Below are positions 1 through 9,003 of a DNA stretch of 64,000 nucleotides, piece after piece (the first letter of the stretch is position 1; the number at the start of each line of letters is the position of its first letter). The position numbers and the translations under genes are program-made. Source of the stretch: Candidatus Dadabacteria bacterium (lineage in GTDB: Bacteria; Desulfobacterota_D; UBA1144; Nemesobacterales; Nemesobacteraceae); NCBI GenBank assembly GCA_009840385.1, contig VXNX01000013.1, forward strand, positions 572,222-636,221, in the 5' to 3' direction. Under the pieces are notes generated by a model that was not told the DNA's origin, searched no databases, and worked only from the letters and a program-made list of their open reading frames with translations.

Positions 1-324
1 CTCTCGAAAACGGGCAAAAAAGCATCTGAATTGCTCTCAGGACTTCCAGAGACTTTCGCGACTCCTGAAATAAGAATCGACTGTCCGGATGAAATCAAGT
101 TTCAGGTTACCGAAGCGGTAAAGAGAAAGCTCGGGGAGCAAAACGAAGTGATCGATATAGACGGGGTCAGGGTCGAGTACCCGGACGGCTGGGGGCTTCT
201 GCGGGCGTCCAACACCCAGCCAGCCCTTGTGCTCCGGTTCGAAGCGCAGACCGAATCCAGGCTCGCGGAAATAAGGGAAACCGTGGAGAGGACGCTTAAA
301 GAAACGATCAGTGAAATTAGCTGA
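1..324 (+). CDS. Phosphomannomutase/phosphoglucomutase, C-terminal fragment (5' end outside window)
   Basis: The reading frame is open from the first base and ends at TGA 322-324, so only about 107 C-terminal residues are present. The visible part is domain IV of the alpha-D-phosphohexomutase family. It contains the phosphate-binding loop pattern R-A-S-N-T-Q-P-A-L-V-L-R-F-E-A, preceded by the D-G-V-R-V-E-Y segment. The family converts hexose-6-phosphate to hexose-1-phosphate for nucleotide-sugar and envelope polysaccharide synthesis. Whether it acts on mannose or glucose cannot be told from this domain. Its stop codon abuts the stop of the convergent DUF35 gene with no gap. Confidence 0.85.
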   Translation, partial: LSKTGKKASELLSGLPETFATPEIRIDCPDEIKFQVTEAVKRKLGEQNEVIDIDGVRVEYPDGWGLLRASNTQPALVLRFEAQTESRLAEIRETVERTLKETISEIS

Positions 325-732
325 TCAGGAACACTCTCTTGCGGGAATGAACTTGTAGGATCTTACATCCGTTCCGTCGGGCGCCGTCTTTATCACACCG
401 ATCGTAACGGCCATCTCCTCGCCGAATTCAAGAGAATCGGGGTCTTCTGTTTCAACCTGTGCCATGACCCTTACCCCTTCCGGAAAATCAACAAGAGCGA
501 GAACATAGGGCACCTTGAATTCCGGCATGCTTCTTCTCACGACCGTAAAGGAATGCAGAACGCCCGTGGGGCTTAGAAACTTCTCCTCCACGTCGTCTGT
601 AAAACTCACGGGGTCCGCAAGGTACTTTGGAAAGGTCCAGTTGTCGGATTCCTTGCAGTAACCCGCGATCAGCCTAATTCTGCCCTCATCGTCGGTTGAA
701 AACAAATCCTGTCTGAAAATATCTTCGCTCAT
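325..732 (-). CDS. DUF35 OB-fold protein (acyl-CoA-associated), zinc ribbon lost
   Basis: A 135-residue protein that looks like the DUF35/ChsH2 family. These are small partners of thiolases, acyl-CoA hydratases and dehydrogenases. Family members normally have an N-terminal rubredoxin-like zinc ribbon with two CxxC pairs, then an OB fold. Here the N-terminal part keeps the W-x-F-P-K segment (about residues 32-36) but only one cysteine (about residue 26), so a metal site is unlikely. The OB-fold part with F-x-V-P-Y-V-L-A-L-V-D-F-P-E-G is well kept. It has a good promoter and a palindromic operator upstream. No thiolase gene lies next to it, so its partner is unknown. Confidence 0.7.
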   Translation of the reverse strand: MSEDIFRQDLFSTDDEGRIRLIAGYCKESDNWTFPKYLADPVSFTDDVEEKFLSPTGVLHSFTVVRRSMPEFKVPYVLALVDFPEGVRVMAQVETEDPDSLEFGEEMAVTIGVIKTAPDGTDVRSYKFIPARECS

Positions 733-745
733 GACACTCTCTCCT

Positions 746-759
746 TAAACGATCGTTTA
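746..759. promoter_or_regulatory. 14-bp perfect palindrome, candidate TetR-type operator of the DUF35 gene
   Basis: The sequence TAAACGATCGTTTA is a perfect palindrome. It lies between the predicted transcription start (about 765) and the ribosome binding site (GGAGAG) of the leftward DUF35 gene. Length and half-site style suit a TetR-family dimer of the sort that controls fatty-acid and acyl-CoA genes. The regulator is not identified. The TetR gene at 26.5-27.1 kb has a different palindrome upstream. Confidence 0.5.
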
Positions 760-771
760 GCGTGAAGGGAA

Positions 772-799
772 ATTATATACAACTGAAAACAGTTTTCAA
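772..799 (-). promoter_or_regulatory. Promoter of the DUF35 gene
   Basis: On the minus strand a -35 box TTGAAA (794-799) is followed after 16 bases by a perfect -10 box TATAAT (772-777). The predicted start near 765 leaves a leader of about 30 bases that contains the palindrome 746-759 and the ribosome binding site. Confidence 0.6.
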
Positions 800-839
800 T
801 TCCCGCAAAATCACATTGAGGCAAAGTCCGCGTCCGGGT

Positions 840-868
840 TTGTAAAACAACGGCCGAATTTGTAGAAT
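840..868 (+). promoter_or_regulatory. Promoter of thiD, start codon at or next to +1
   Basis: TTGTAA (840-845), a 17-base spacer and TAGAAT (863-868) form a sigma70-like promoter. The thiD GTG begins at 875, about seven bases past the -10 box, where transcription should begin. No Shine-Dalgarno sequence fits between them, so the mRNA would be leaderless. Confidence 0.5.
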
Positions 869-874
869 CCTTAC

Positions 875-1669
875 GTGCCGGAAAAAATCCCAAGAGCACT
901 GACCGTAGCCGGGTCCGATTCAAGCGGAGGGGCGGGAATCCAGGCGGACCTTAAAACCTTTACCGCACTGGGAGTATACGGACTTTCCGTGCTCACCTCC
1001 GTTACCGCACAGAACACTGTTGAAGTAAGCGCGATACATGATCTTCCCGAACAGTTCGTGGGGTTGCAGTTCGACGCCGTGATGAGCGATATAGGCTGCG
1101 ACGCGGCGAAACTAGGGATGCTTTCCAACGAAAAAATCGTCGAGACAGTAGCTGAAAAAATAGATCAGTACGGAATCGAAAAACTTGTTGTAGACCCTGT
1201 GATGCGTTCAAAAGGCGGAACCGCTCTTTTAAGGGACTCAACGGAACTTCTGAAGGAGAAGATTCTCCCAAGAGCGCTTATAGTTACCCCAAACATACCC
1301 GAGGCCGAGATACTGAGCTCCGTGAGCATAAGCGACATAAGCGACATGAAGACCGCAGCTGAGAAGATTCACTCGCTCGGAGCGAAGACGGTTCTTGTAA
1401 AAGGCGGACATCTCGCGAAAGACCACCCGGCGGTGGACCTTTTTTTCGATGGGGAGAGTTTTAAAGAGCTGGTTAGCGAGAGAATCGAAACGAAAAACAC
1501 CCACGGGACCGGCTGCACTTTTTCAGCGGCAGTATGCGCTTTTCTGGCAAAAGGAATGTCTCTTTCGGCTTCCTTGGAAAATTCGAAGTCCTTTATCACG
1601 GAGGCAATAAAGAATTCCTTGGAAATAGGAAAAGGCCATGGGCCTCTTAATCACCTCGGAAAGACCTGA
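875..1669 (+). CDS. thiD: Hydroxymethylpyrimidine/phosphomethylpyrimidine kinase
   Basis: A 264-residue ribokinase-fold enzyme, the usual ThiD length. It phosphorylates HMP and HMP-phosphate in thiamine synthesis. The N-terminus [18 protein letters not shown] (about residues 10-27) is the substrate-binding signature. The C-terminal [12 protein letters not shown] motif (near residue 210) holds the anion hole and catalytic base. The GTG start at 875 is chosen because it begins the family's first conserved strand. No TPP riboswitch precedes it. The thiamine-phosphate kinase gene thiL lies at 47.6 kb. Confidence 0.95.
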   Translation: MPEKIPRALTVAGSDSSGGAGIQADLKTFTALGVYGLSVLTSVTAQNTVEVSAIHDLPEQFVGLQFDAVMSDIGCDAAKLGMLSNEKIVETVAEKIDQYGIEKLVVDPVMRSKGGTALLRDSTELLKEKILPRALIVTPNIPEAEILSSVSISDISDMKTAAEKIHSLGAKTVLVKGGHLAKDHPAVDLFFDGESFKELVSERIETKNTHGTGCTFSAAVCAFLAKGMSLSASLENSKSFITEAIKNSLEIGKGHGPLNHLGKT

Positions 1670-1896
1670 ACCACAAGGCTGACCGATTTTGCCTGCTGCG
1701 CACCGCTACAGCTTTCGCGCCTCTTGCCGATGAACAATTTCAGCAGGGAAGTCAGGTTTTTTCTTGACTATTGTATATAATTCCCCTATCGAAAGTATCC
1801 GTCTGGAGCACGGCAAGTTTGTCCGGAACGTGAGACGCTCCGAAGAGTACAATGTAGCGAGGCGTAACGCCAGGCTTTTTCCGAGGATCAGAACAA

Positions 1897-2631
1897 ATGC
1901 CCGAAAACCGAACCGACCGAGCACACTCCGAACCCGGAGCACCCCAGACCCGGCTGGCAATTTCGGCAGTGCTGTTCACAGTGCTGATTATCGCGACCCT
2001 GACATTGGCAGGCATTGGCGCGCGTTACTGGATCCACGGAGATTTCAACGTTATTCATGCCCTGTTGATTCTGTTCCTTTCGATTAATCTGGTGATCTGC
2101 TATTGGGAAGTATGCCTGTTCCTCAAACGCGACTATATCGAGCTGCGCACCGAATATTGGCGCAAGCGCTGGCGGGAAACGGGCCGAAAACCGGCCACCG
2201 AATTCCTTACCACAAAAGTTCCGTTGACGAGAGTGTTGTCGCCGACGGTATGGGCGGATGTCTGGGCAACCTATTCCCAGTTCGACGGTTCCTACGCAGA
2301 CCGACGCACATACGGTTACACCGTGGATATTGCCAACGGCTTCGCGAGCCCGCTCCCGACGCTGATTCTCTACGTCGCCTTCACCTTCGATATTCTGTCC
2401 GCCCCCGTCGCGGGCATCGTCGGAGTGATGCTGTTCTGGCAGTTGACGTACATAACTTCAGTTTATTGGGTCAGTTTTTTCTCGGCCAATCGGCAAACCC
2501 GGATCAGCCGAGGGGATATGTACATCTACATCTGGGGGATGAATTCTCCATGGGTGCTTTTCGCGTTGCTGGGACTCTACGTCTCCATTCGCCTGATCGT
2601 GAACGGCGACTACAGCGTTCTGGGTTATTGA
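1897..2631 (+). CDS. Uncharacterised multi-spanning membrane protein
   Basis: A 244-residue protein not recognised as a named family. It shows about five hydrophobic segments (roughly residues 22-45, 50-70, 150-168, 172-195 and 210-232). A charged, aromatic loop between segments 2 and 3 is rich in R, W and Y. A conserved-looking stretch W-A-T-Y-S-Q-F-D-G-S-Y follows, then D-I-A-N-G-F, then N-S-P-W-V in the last loop. The arrangement loosely recalls EXPERA/emopamil-binding membrane enzymes, but I cannot support that call. An AGGA about ten bases before the ATG may serve as ribosome binding site. The gene sits with the toxin-antitoxin pair in a small patch between thiD and folD that reads as an insertion. 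Confidence 0.6.
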   Translation: MPENRTDRAHSEPGAPQTRLAISAVLFTVLIIATLTLAGIGARYWIHGDFNVIHALLILFLSINLVICYWEVCLFLKRDYIELRTEYWRKRWRETGRKPATEFLTTKVPLTRVLSPTVWADVWATYSQFDGSYADRRTYGYTVDIANGFASPLPTLILYVAFTFDILSAPVAGIVGVMLFWQLTYITSVYWVSFFSANRQTRISRGDMYIYIWGMNSPWVLFALLGLYVSIRLIVNGDYSVLGY

Positions 2632-2691
2632 TAACGCTTCGGCGAGCAGTCGACCCGATAATTGCCAGCTCCAAAAATCAACAGATTACGT

Positions 2692-3039
2692 TTAACCAGA
2701 CCCAGCAACTGATTTTAAGTATTCCTTAATCCTGGTCCGATCCTCGTTTTCTTTATTTCCCTTGTAATAAATCTCAATGAATTCAACTTTCTCTTCTCGT
2801 TCAAGATACGCGTAAATAACCCGAAGAGACCTGTCGCGAAGCGAGCGACACGCCATGCGCGCTTTTACTATTTTGATAACTTCGGTGGAATGGATAACGG
2901 TAAAATTCTTTCCAAAACCGGTTGGAGAACTTGAGAGAACTTCTTTGAATATTTCCAGATCGTCGTTAAGGGTGCCGTATTTTCGAGAGAGTTTTCTTAA
3001 TTCCCTCCTGAATTCAGGCAGGGAATTAAAGTTCTTCAT
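2692..3039 (-). CDS. RelE/ParE-superfamily toxin of a type II toxin-antitoxin pair
   Basis: A 115-residue basic protein whose C-terminal half, S-L-R-V-I-Y-A-Y-L-E then F-I-E-I-Y-Y-K-G-N-K-E-N-E-D-R-x-R-I-K-E-Y-L, matches the last strands and helix of RelE/ParE-type toxins. RelE-like members cleave mRNA on the ribosome; ParE-like members poison gyrase. The sequence does not decide between these. It overlaps the 3' end of the upstream antitoxin gene by 14 bases, so the two are translationally coupled, antitoxin first. No RNase or gyrase assignment is made. Confidence 0.7.
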   Translation of the reverse strand: MKNFNSLPEFRRELRKLSRKYGTLNDDLEIFKEVLSSSPTGFGKNFTVIHSTEVIKIVKARMACRSLRDRSLRVIYAYLEREEKVEFIEIYYKGNKENEDRTRIKEYLKSVAGSG

Positions 3040-3805
3040 ATTCTCTGACGGAGGTTAACTGGGGACGGTAAAACACATGCTCATACTTTAGTTCCTCCCT
3101 GTCTTCGGCCACGACCCAAGGAGTATCAAGATGGGACAATTCGCTTATTTGCGCAGCAGTCATATTTTCCAATCTGCGTATTTCCCAATTTATATGCTCA
3201 AGTTCCTTGGATGAAAGAGATGATATGTCCAGTTCTTTTGAATTGACCAGATATTTCACTTGGTCGTAGTTGTGAAACTTGGTTTTTACTTTTTCGATCT
3301 TGTCTTCTTTTTCAAGCTCCTCAACGATTTTGGCGAACATTACGGGGCTGGGCCCATAAGTGTTTTTAATATACTTTGCACCGATTAACTGCTCCTCGTA
3401 TTTTTCGTAGTAATCAAAGTCGATAAAATAGAGAATCTTATAGAGCACCGTCTGGCCCATATTTGGCCGGGCGCCTATTTTGGCAAGAATATACAAAAGA
3501 ACCTGTTTGAACTTCTCCATTTTTTCCTGAGGAATGCTGATGCGGATATTGGATTTTTCAGCCGGTTTTTTCTTCTTGGGTTTTTCAATTTCAATCATAG
3601 GAGACGTTTGTTCCCTTTCATTAAGAAAATCCTCAATAGGCATGTCAAAAAATTCCGCAAGCTTTATCGCCTCGCTTACCTTAAGCTCACGCTTCCCAAG
3701 TTCAATCTGCACGTAAGTGGCACGAGATAAGCCGAGTTTCGAAGCAAGATGTTCTTGTGTAATAAGACACTTTTTCCGTTGTTCGCGTATAAAATCTCCT
3801 AACAT
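3026..3805 (-). CDS. Antitoxin: XRE-type HTH fused to a Panacea (DUF4065/SocA-like) domain
   Basis: A 259-residue protein in two parts. Residues 1-65 are an XRE/Cro helix-turn-helix (I-T-Q-E-H-L-A-S-K-L-G-L-S-R-A-T-Y-V-Q-I-E-L-G). After a lysine-rich linker, residues about 105-200 carry the DUF4065 signature: L-Y-K-I-L-Y-F-I-D-F-D-Y-Y-E-K-Y, then G-A-K-Y-I-K-N-T-Y-G-P-S-P. Panacea domains are known as a versatile antitoxin module that neutralises many unrelated toxins, here apparently the adjacent RelE/ParE-like protein. The HTH part probably binds the long palindrome just upstream and represses the operon. The ATG at 3805 lacks a Shine-Dalgarno sequence and lies only nine bases after the predicted -10 box. 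Confidence 0.85.
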   Translation of the reverse strand: MLGDFIREQRKKCLITQEHLASKLGLSRATYVQIELGKRELKVSEAIKLAEFFDMPIEDFLNEREQTSPMIEIEKPKKKKPAEKSNIRISIPQEKMEKFKQVLLYILAKIGARPNMGQTVLYKILYFIDFDYYEKYEEQLIGAKYIKNTYGPSPVMFAKIVEELEKEDKIEKVKTKFHNYDQVKYLVNSKELDISSLSSKELEHINWEIRRLENMTAAQISELSHLDTPWVVAEDREELKYEHVFYRPQLTSVREYEEL

Positions 3806-3814
3806 TTCACTATA

Positions 3815-3842
3815 AACATAAAGAGGTTTGTTTTTTTGTCAA
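3815..3842 (-). promoter_or_regulatory. Promoter of the Panacea toxin-antitoxin operon
   Basis: On the minus strand TTGACA (3837-3842) and TATGTT (3815-3820) are separated by 16 bases. Transcription should begin near 3808, leaving only two or three bases before the ATG at 3805. The -35 box touches the long palindrome 3842-3873, which fits repression by the HTH antitoxin. Confidence 0.55.
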
Positions 3843-3873
3843 TAGAAATGTATGAAATTTAATACATTTCTAT
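3842..3873. promoter_or_regulatory. 32-bp near-perfect palindrome, candidate autoregulatory operator
   Basis: Arms ATAGAAATGTAT (3842-3853) and ATACATTTCTAT (3862-3873) are exact inverted copies. The central eight bases also pair except at one position (3854/3861). It abuts the -35 box of the toxin-antitoxin promoter, so it is the obvious binding site for the antitoxin's HTH domain. Confidence 0.65.
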
Positions 3874-4009
3874 CGCCGCCTAAGTACATAGTTGAGCAAC
3901 CTTGTCTAAACTGTCTAGATAAATCCGGTCCAATGTGGATTAACCCGCCGGAGTCGATTATACTAATAGTTTTCCAACCAGCCATCTTTCGAAAAAAAGG
4001 GAACTGAAC

Positions 4010-4867
4010 ATGTCTAAAATCATGGATGGCAAAAAGGTCTCTCAAGACATTAAAGAATGGATCATCCGAAGGACCCAAGAACTTAAAGACCGCACGGGAG
4101 TAGTGCCCGGTCTTGCTTCCATTCTGGTCGGCGACGATCCCGCGTCCGAAATATACGTGAGGAACAAGAGAAGGGCGTGCGGAAGATGTGGAATGCTTTC
4201 AGAAGAATACAATCTTCCAGAGAAAACCACAGAACAGGAGCTTCTTTCGCTGATCGAGCGCCTCAACTCGGATGAAAAAATTCACGGCATACTGGTACAG
4301 CTTCCCCTTCCGGTCCATATGAACCCGGCAAAAGTGATAAGAACGGTGTCTCCTGACAAAGATGTCGACGGGTTTCATCCCGAGAACATCGGAAAACTGT
4401 TCCAGGAAAACCCTAGCGCCATCTCCTGCACCCCGTACGGAATAGAAAAAATTCTCGATTACTACGGCGTAGAGATATTGGGCAAGCACGTAGTGGTCGT
4501 GGGAAAAAGCAACATAGTTGGAAAACCCGCAGCGGCCTTGATGCTCAACAGGGACGCCACCGTCACCATAGCCCATATCGAAACTCGAAACCTCTCGTCT
4601 ATAACCACCATGGCGGACATACTCATAGTCGCAATAGGGGATCCGCAGTTCATAAAGAAAGAGATGATAAAGGACGGAGCCGTACTAATCGATGTCGGAA
4701 TCAACAGGAGCGAGAGCGGAAAGATCGTCGGCGACATTGACTTTGAGGACGTAAAGGAAAAGGCCTCTTACATAACCCCCGTTCCCGGGGGGGTGGGTCC
4801 GATGACCATAACCATGCTTCTTTGGAACACGCTTGAGGCGGCGGAGATATTCGTGCTGGGCGAGTAG
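4010..4867 (+). CDS. folD: Methylenetetrahydrofolate dehydrogenase/cyclohydrolase
   Basis: A 285-residue bifunctional FolD of normal length that interconverts 5,10-methylene-, methenyl- and 10-formyl-tetrahydrofolate in the cytosol. The catalytic Y-V-R-N-K segment (about residues 50-54) supplies the tyrosine and lysine. Q-L-P-L-P (about 99-103) and D-K-D-V-D-G-F are present. The Rossmann motif is V-V-V-G-K-S-N-I-V-G-K-P (about 163-174), and the C-terminal P-V-P-G-G-V-G-P-M-T signature is complete. The ATG at 4010 follows GGGAACTGAAC. It is convergent with folK. Confidence 0.97.
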   Translation: MSKIMDGKKVSQDIKEWIIRRTQELKDRTGVVPGLASILVGDDPASEIYVRNKRRACGRCGMLSEEYNLPEKTTEQELLSLIERLNSDEKIHGILVQLPLPVHMNPAKVIRTVSPDKDVDGFHPENIGKLFQENPSAISCTPYGIEKILDYYGVEILGKHVVVVGKSNIVGKPAAALMLNRDATVTIAHIETRNLSSITTMADILIVAIGDPQFIKKEMIKDGAVLIDVGINRSESGKIVGDIDFEDVKEKASYITPVPGGVGPMTITMLLWNTLEAAEIFVLGE

Positions 4868-4880
4868 CCCCAAACCGGGG

Positions 4881-5414
4881 TCAGAGAAACACCTCGGGGC
4901 CATCGGTTTTGGAAATCGCCTGCGAATCCCCGAGCCCGGAACATATATCCCTTACCGCCATCTTCTTCGCGGGATGCCAGGCGGCCGGGTCTATCTCGAG
5001 CAGAGGTTCCAGGACAAATCTTCTTTCGTGCGCCCTCGGGTGAGGAATTACCAAGGAATCCGTGCTTATTACGAGATCCCCGTAGAAGATTATGTCAAGA
5101 TCTATCACCCTGGGGCCCCACCTCTTCGTTCTTTTTCTCCCGATCTCCCTTTCGATTGTCTTGAGATAATCAAGAAGCTCAAAAGGGGAGAGTTCCGTTT
5201 CCACCTTAGCGACAGCGTTTGTGAACTTCGGCTGATCCTGCGGTCCCACGGGATCCGATTCATAGAGGGAGGACATCGCCACCACGCGCGCACGCTTTTC
5301 TATACTCCTTAGCGCGCGGGTGAAATTCTCGCGCACGGGGCCGAGGTTGGCTCCAATGCCTATGAAAACAGCGCTTGACGAAACTTCGGATTCATTCAAT
5401 GGAATACTCACCAC
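4881..5414 (-). CDS. folK: 2-amino-4-hydroxy-6-hydroxymethyldihydropteridine pyrophosphokinase
   Basis: A 177-residue HPPK, which transfers pyrophosphate from ATP to hydroxymethyl-dihydropterin in folate synthesis. Seen: F-I-G-I-G-A-N-L-G at the N-terminus, S-S-L-Y-E-S-D-P-V-G, then E-R-E-I-G-R-K-R-T-K-R-W-G-P-R and the metal-binding V-I-D-L-D-I-I-F-Y-G, followed by I-P-H-P-R-A-H-E-R-R-F-V-L-x-P-L. The frame opens with GTG at 5414, and a start a few codons later is possible. Its start region faces phhB, only about 25 bases away. Confidence 0.95.
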   Translation of the reverse strand: MVSIPLNESEVSSSAVFIGIGANLGPVRENFTRALRSIEKRARVVAMSSLYESDPVGPQDQPKFTNAVAKVETELSPFELLDYLKTIEREIGRKRTKRWGPRVIDLDIIFYGDLVISTDSLVIPHPRAHERRFVLEPLLEIDPAAWHPAKKMAVRDICSGLGDSQAISKTDGPEVFL

Positions 5415-5422
5415 GGTTAATA

Positions 5423-5428
5423 TATAAT
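5423..5428 (+). promoter_or_regulatory. -10 box of phhB, very close to the start codon
   Basis: A perfect TATAAT lies 10 bases before the ATG at 5439, so transcription should start about four bases before that codon. A matching -35 box is weak. The upstream ATG at 5427 overlaps this box and is therefore unlikely to be used if the promoter is real. Confidence 0.4.
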
Positions 5429-5438
5429 GAGAAAATAT

Positions 5439-5717
5439 ATGGCACTTCTAACCGAAAAAGAAATTTCTTCCGCGCTTGAAGGTCTTGACGGATGGCAGAG
5501 GAAGGGAGAAGAGATAGAAAAAACCTTCGTTCTCAGAAACTTCGTCGATTCCATGGGGTTTGTTAACAAGGTCGCGCTTCTCTCCGAGATGGCGGACCAT
5601 CACCCAGACATCCTGATCCGCTGGAACAAAGTTTCCATTACGCTTTCCACTCACAGCGAGGGAGGAATCACGGAAAAAGACGTGAGTTTGGCGGGGGAAA
5701 TAGAAGGAGCGCTCTGA
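5439..5717 (+). CDS. phhB: 4a-hydroxytetrahydrobiopterin dehydratase (pterin carbinolamine dehydratase)
   Basis: A 92-residue PCD/DCoH-like protein. The family signature M-A-D-H-H-P-D-I near the middle holds the catalytic histidines. W-N-K-V-S-I-T-L-S-T-H-S-E-G-G-I-T-E-K-D follows and is typical of the fold. The enzyme dehydrates the carbinolamine formed by pterin-dependent hydroxylases. No phenylalanine hydroxylase gene is in the window, so a moonlighting pterin role is possible. The frame also allows an ATG at 5427; 5439 is preferred because TATAAT at 5423-5428 overlaps the upstream codon. Confidence 0.9.
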   Translation: MALLTEKEISSALEGLDGWQRKGEEIEKTFVLRNFVDSMGFVNKVALLSEMADHHPDILIRWNKVSITLSTHSEGGITEKDVSLAGEIEGAL

Positions 5718-5746
5718 TGCCGGCTCCCGCCGCCCTTCGCGGGGAG

Positions 5747-6013
5747 CTAGTCGACGTCCCTTATTTCGTAATCGTCATCGCCTAGGGTAATAGTGTCTCC
5801 CTCGGGCCCGCCGACGCGGGGGCCATCCTTTTTACCCCTGCCTGGAAACAGCTTCCTTAACACCGAAGCACCAGCCCCTAGCACTCCAAGCACAACTAGG
5901 GCCAGAACGCCGAAAAACGCGAAAAGGCAGACGGCCACGACCACGAAAAGCATTATGAAGGGAAGAGAGAAAAGAGGGGCTCTGCCCTTGCGAATGTAGA
6001 TTTTTCCAGCCAT
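5747..6013 (-). CDS. Small hypothetical membrane protein
   Basis: An 88-residue protein with one long or two closely spaced hydrophobic helices (about residues 14-50, rich in V, L, F and A). A basic stretch (R-K-L-F-P-G-R-G-K-K) follows, then an acidic tail ending D-D-D-Y-E-I-R-D-V-D. No family is recognised. It sits 23 bases downstream of secA on the same strand and may be co-transcribed with it. Confidence 0.6.
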   Translation of the reverse strand: MAGKIYIRKGRAPLFSLPFIMLFVVVAVCLFAFFGVLALVVLGVLGAGASVLRKLFPGRGKKDGPRVGGPEGDTITLGDDDYEIRDVD

Positions 6014-6036
6014 TAAAACACCTTATCCTAATATTA

Positions 6037-8892
<2,856 letters not shown>

Positions 8893-8922
8893 GCGCCGAA
8901 ACGGTCTCCTTTACTGCCGGAT

Positions 8923-8937
8923 CCCGGAAAATCCGGG
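8923..8937. other. Short perfect hairpin between smc and secA
   Basis: CCCGGA and TCCGGG flank a 3-base loop. The hairpin lies in the 111-base gap between the smc stop and the secA start, just upstream of the secA ribosome binding site on the transcript. It has no U-run, so it is not a standard terminator. A role in pausing or in secA translation is possible but unproven. Confidence 0.35.
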
Positions 8938-9003
8938 GACAGCTCTCCTAAAACAGTGTAATAATCCGTGGGAAATAGACAAGGGATGTCTCCCGGGGCG
9001 GCT

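Noticed and set aside
733-874. TPP riboswitch upstream of thiD
   Set aside because: No CUGAGA/ACCUGA-type conserved elements, and the promoter leaves no room for a leader.
1764-1781. Promoter TTGACT ... TATAAT upstream of the unknown membrane protein gene
   Set aside because: Only six bases separate the two boxes, too short for a sigma70 promoter; the -10 alone may still be used.
1764-2087. 107-codon frame overlapping the start of the 244-residue membrane protein gene
   Set aside because: Basic, low-complexity translation without family features; the overlapping frame has clear transmembrane segments.
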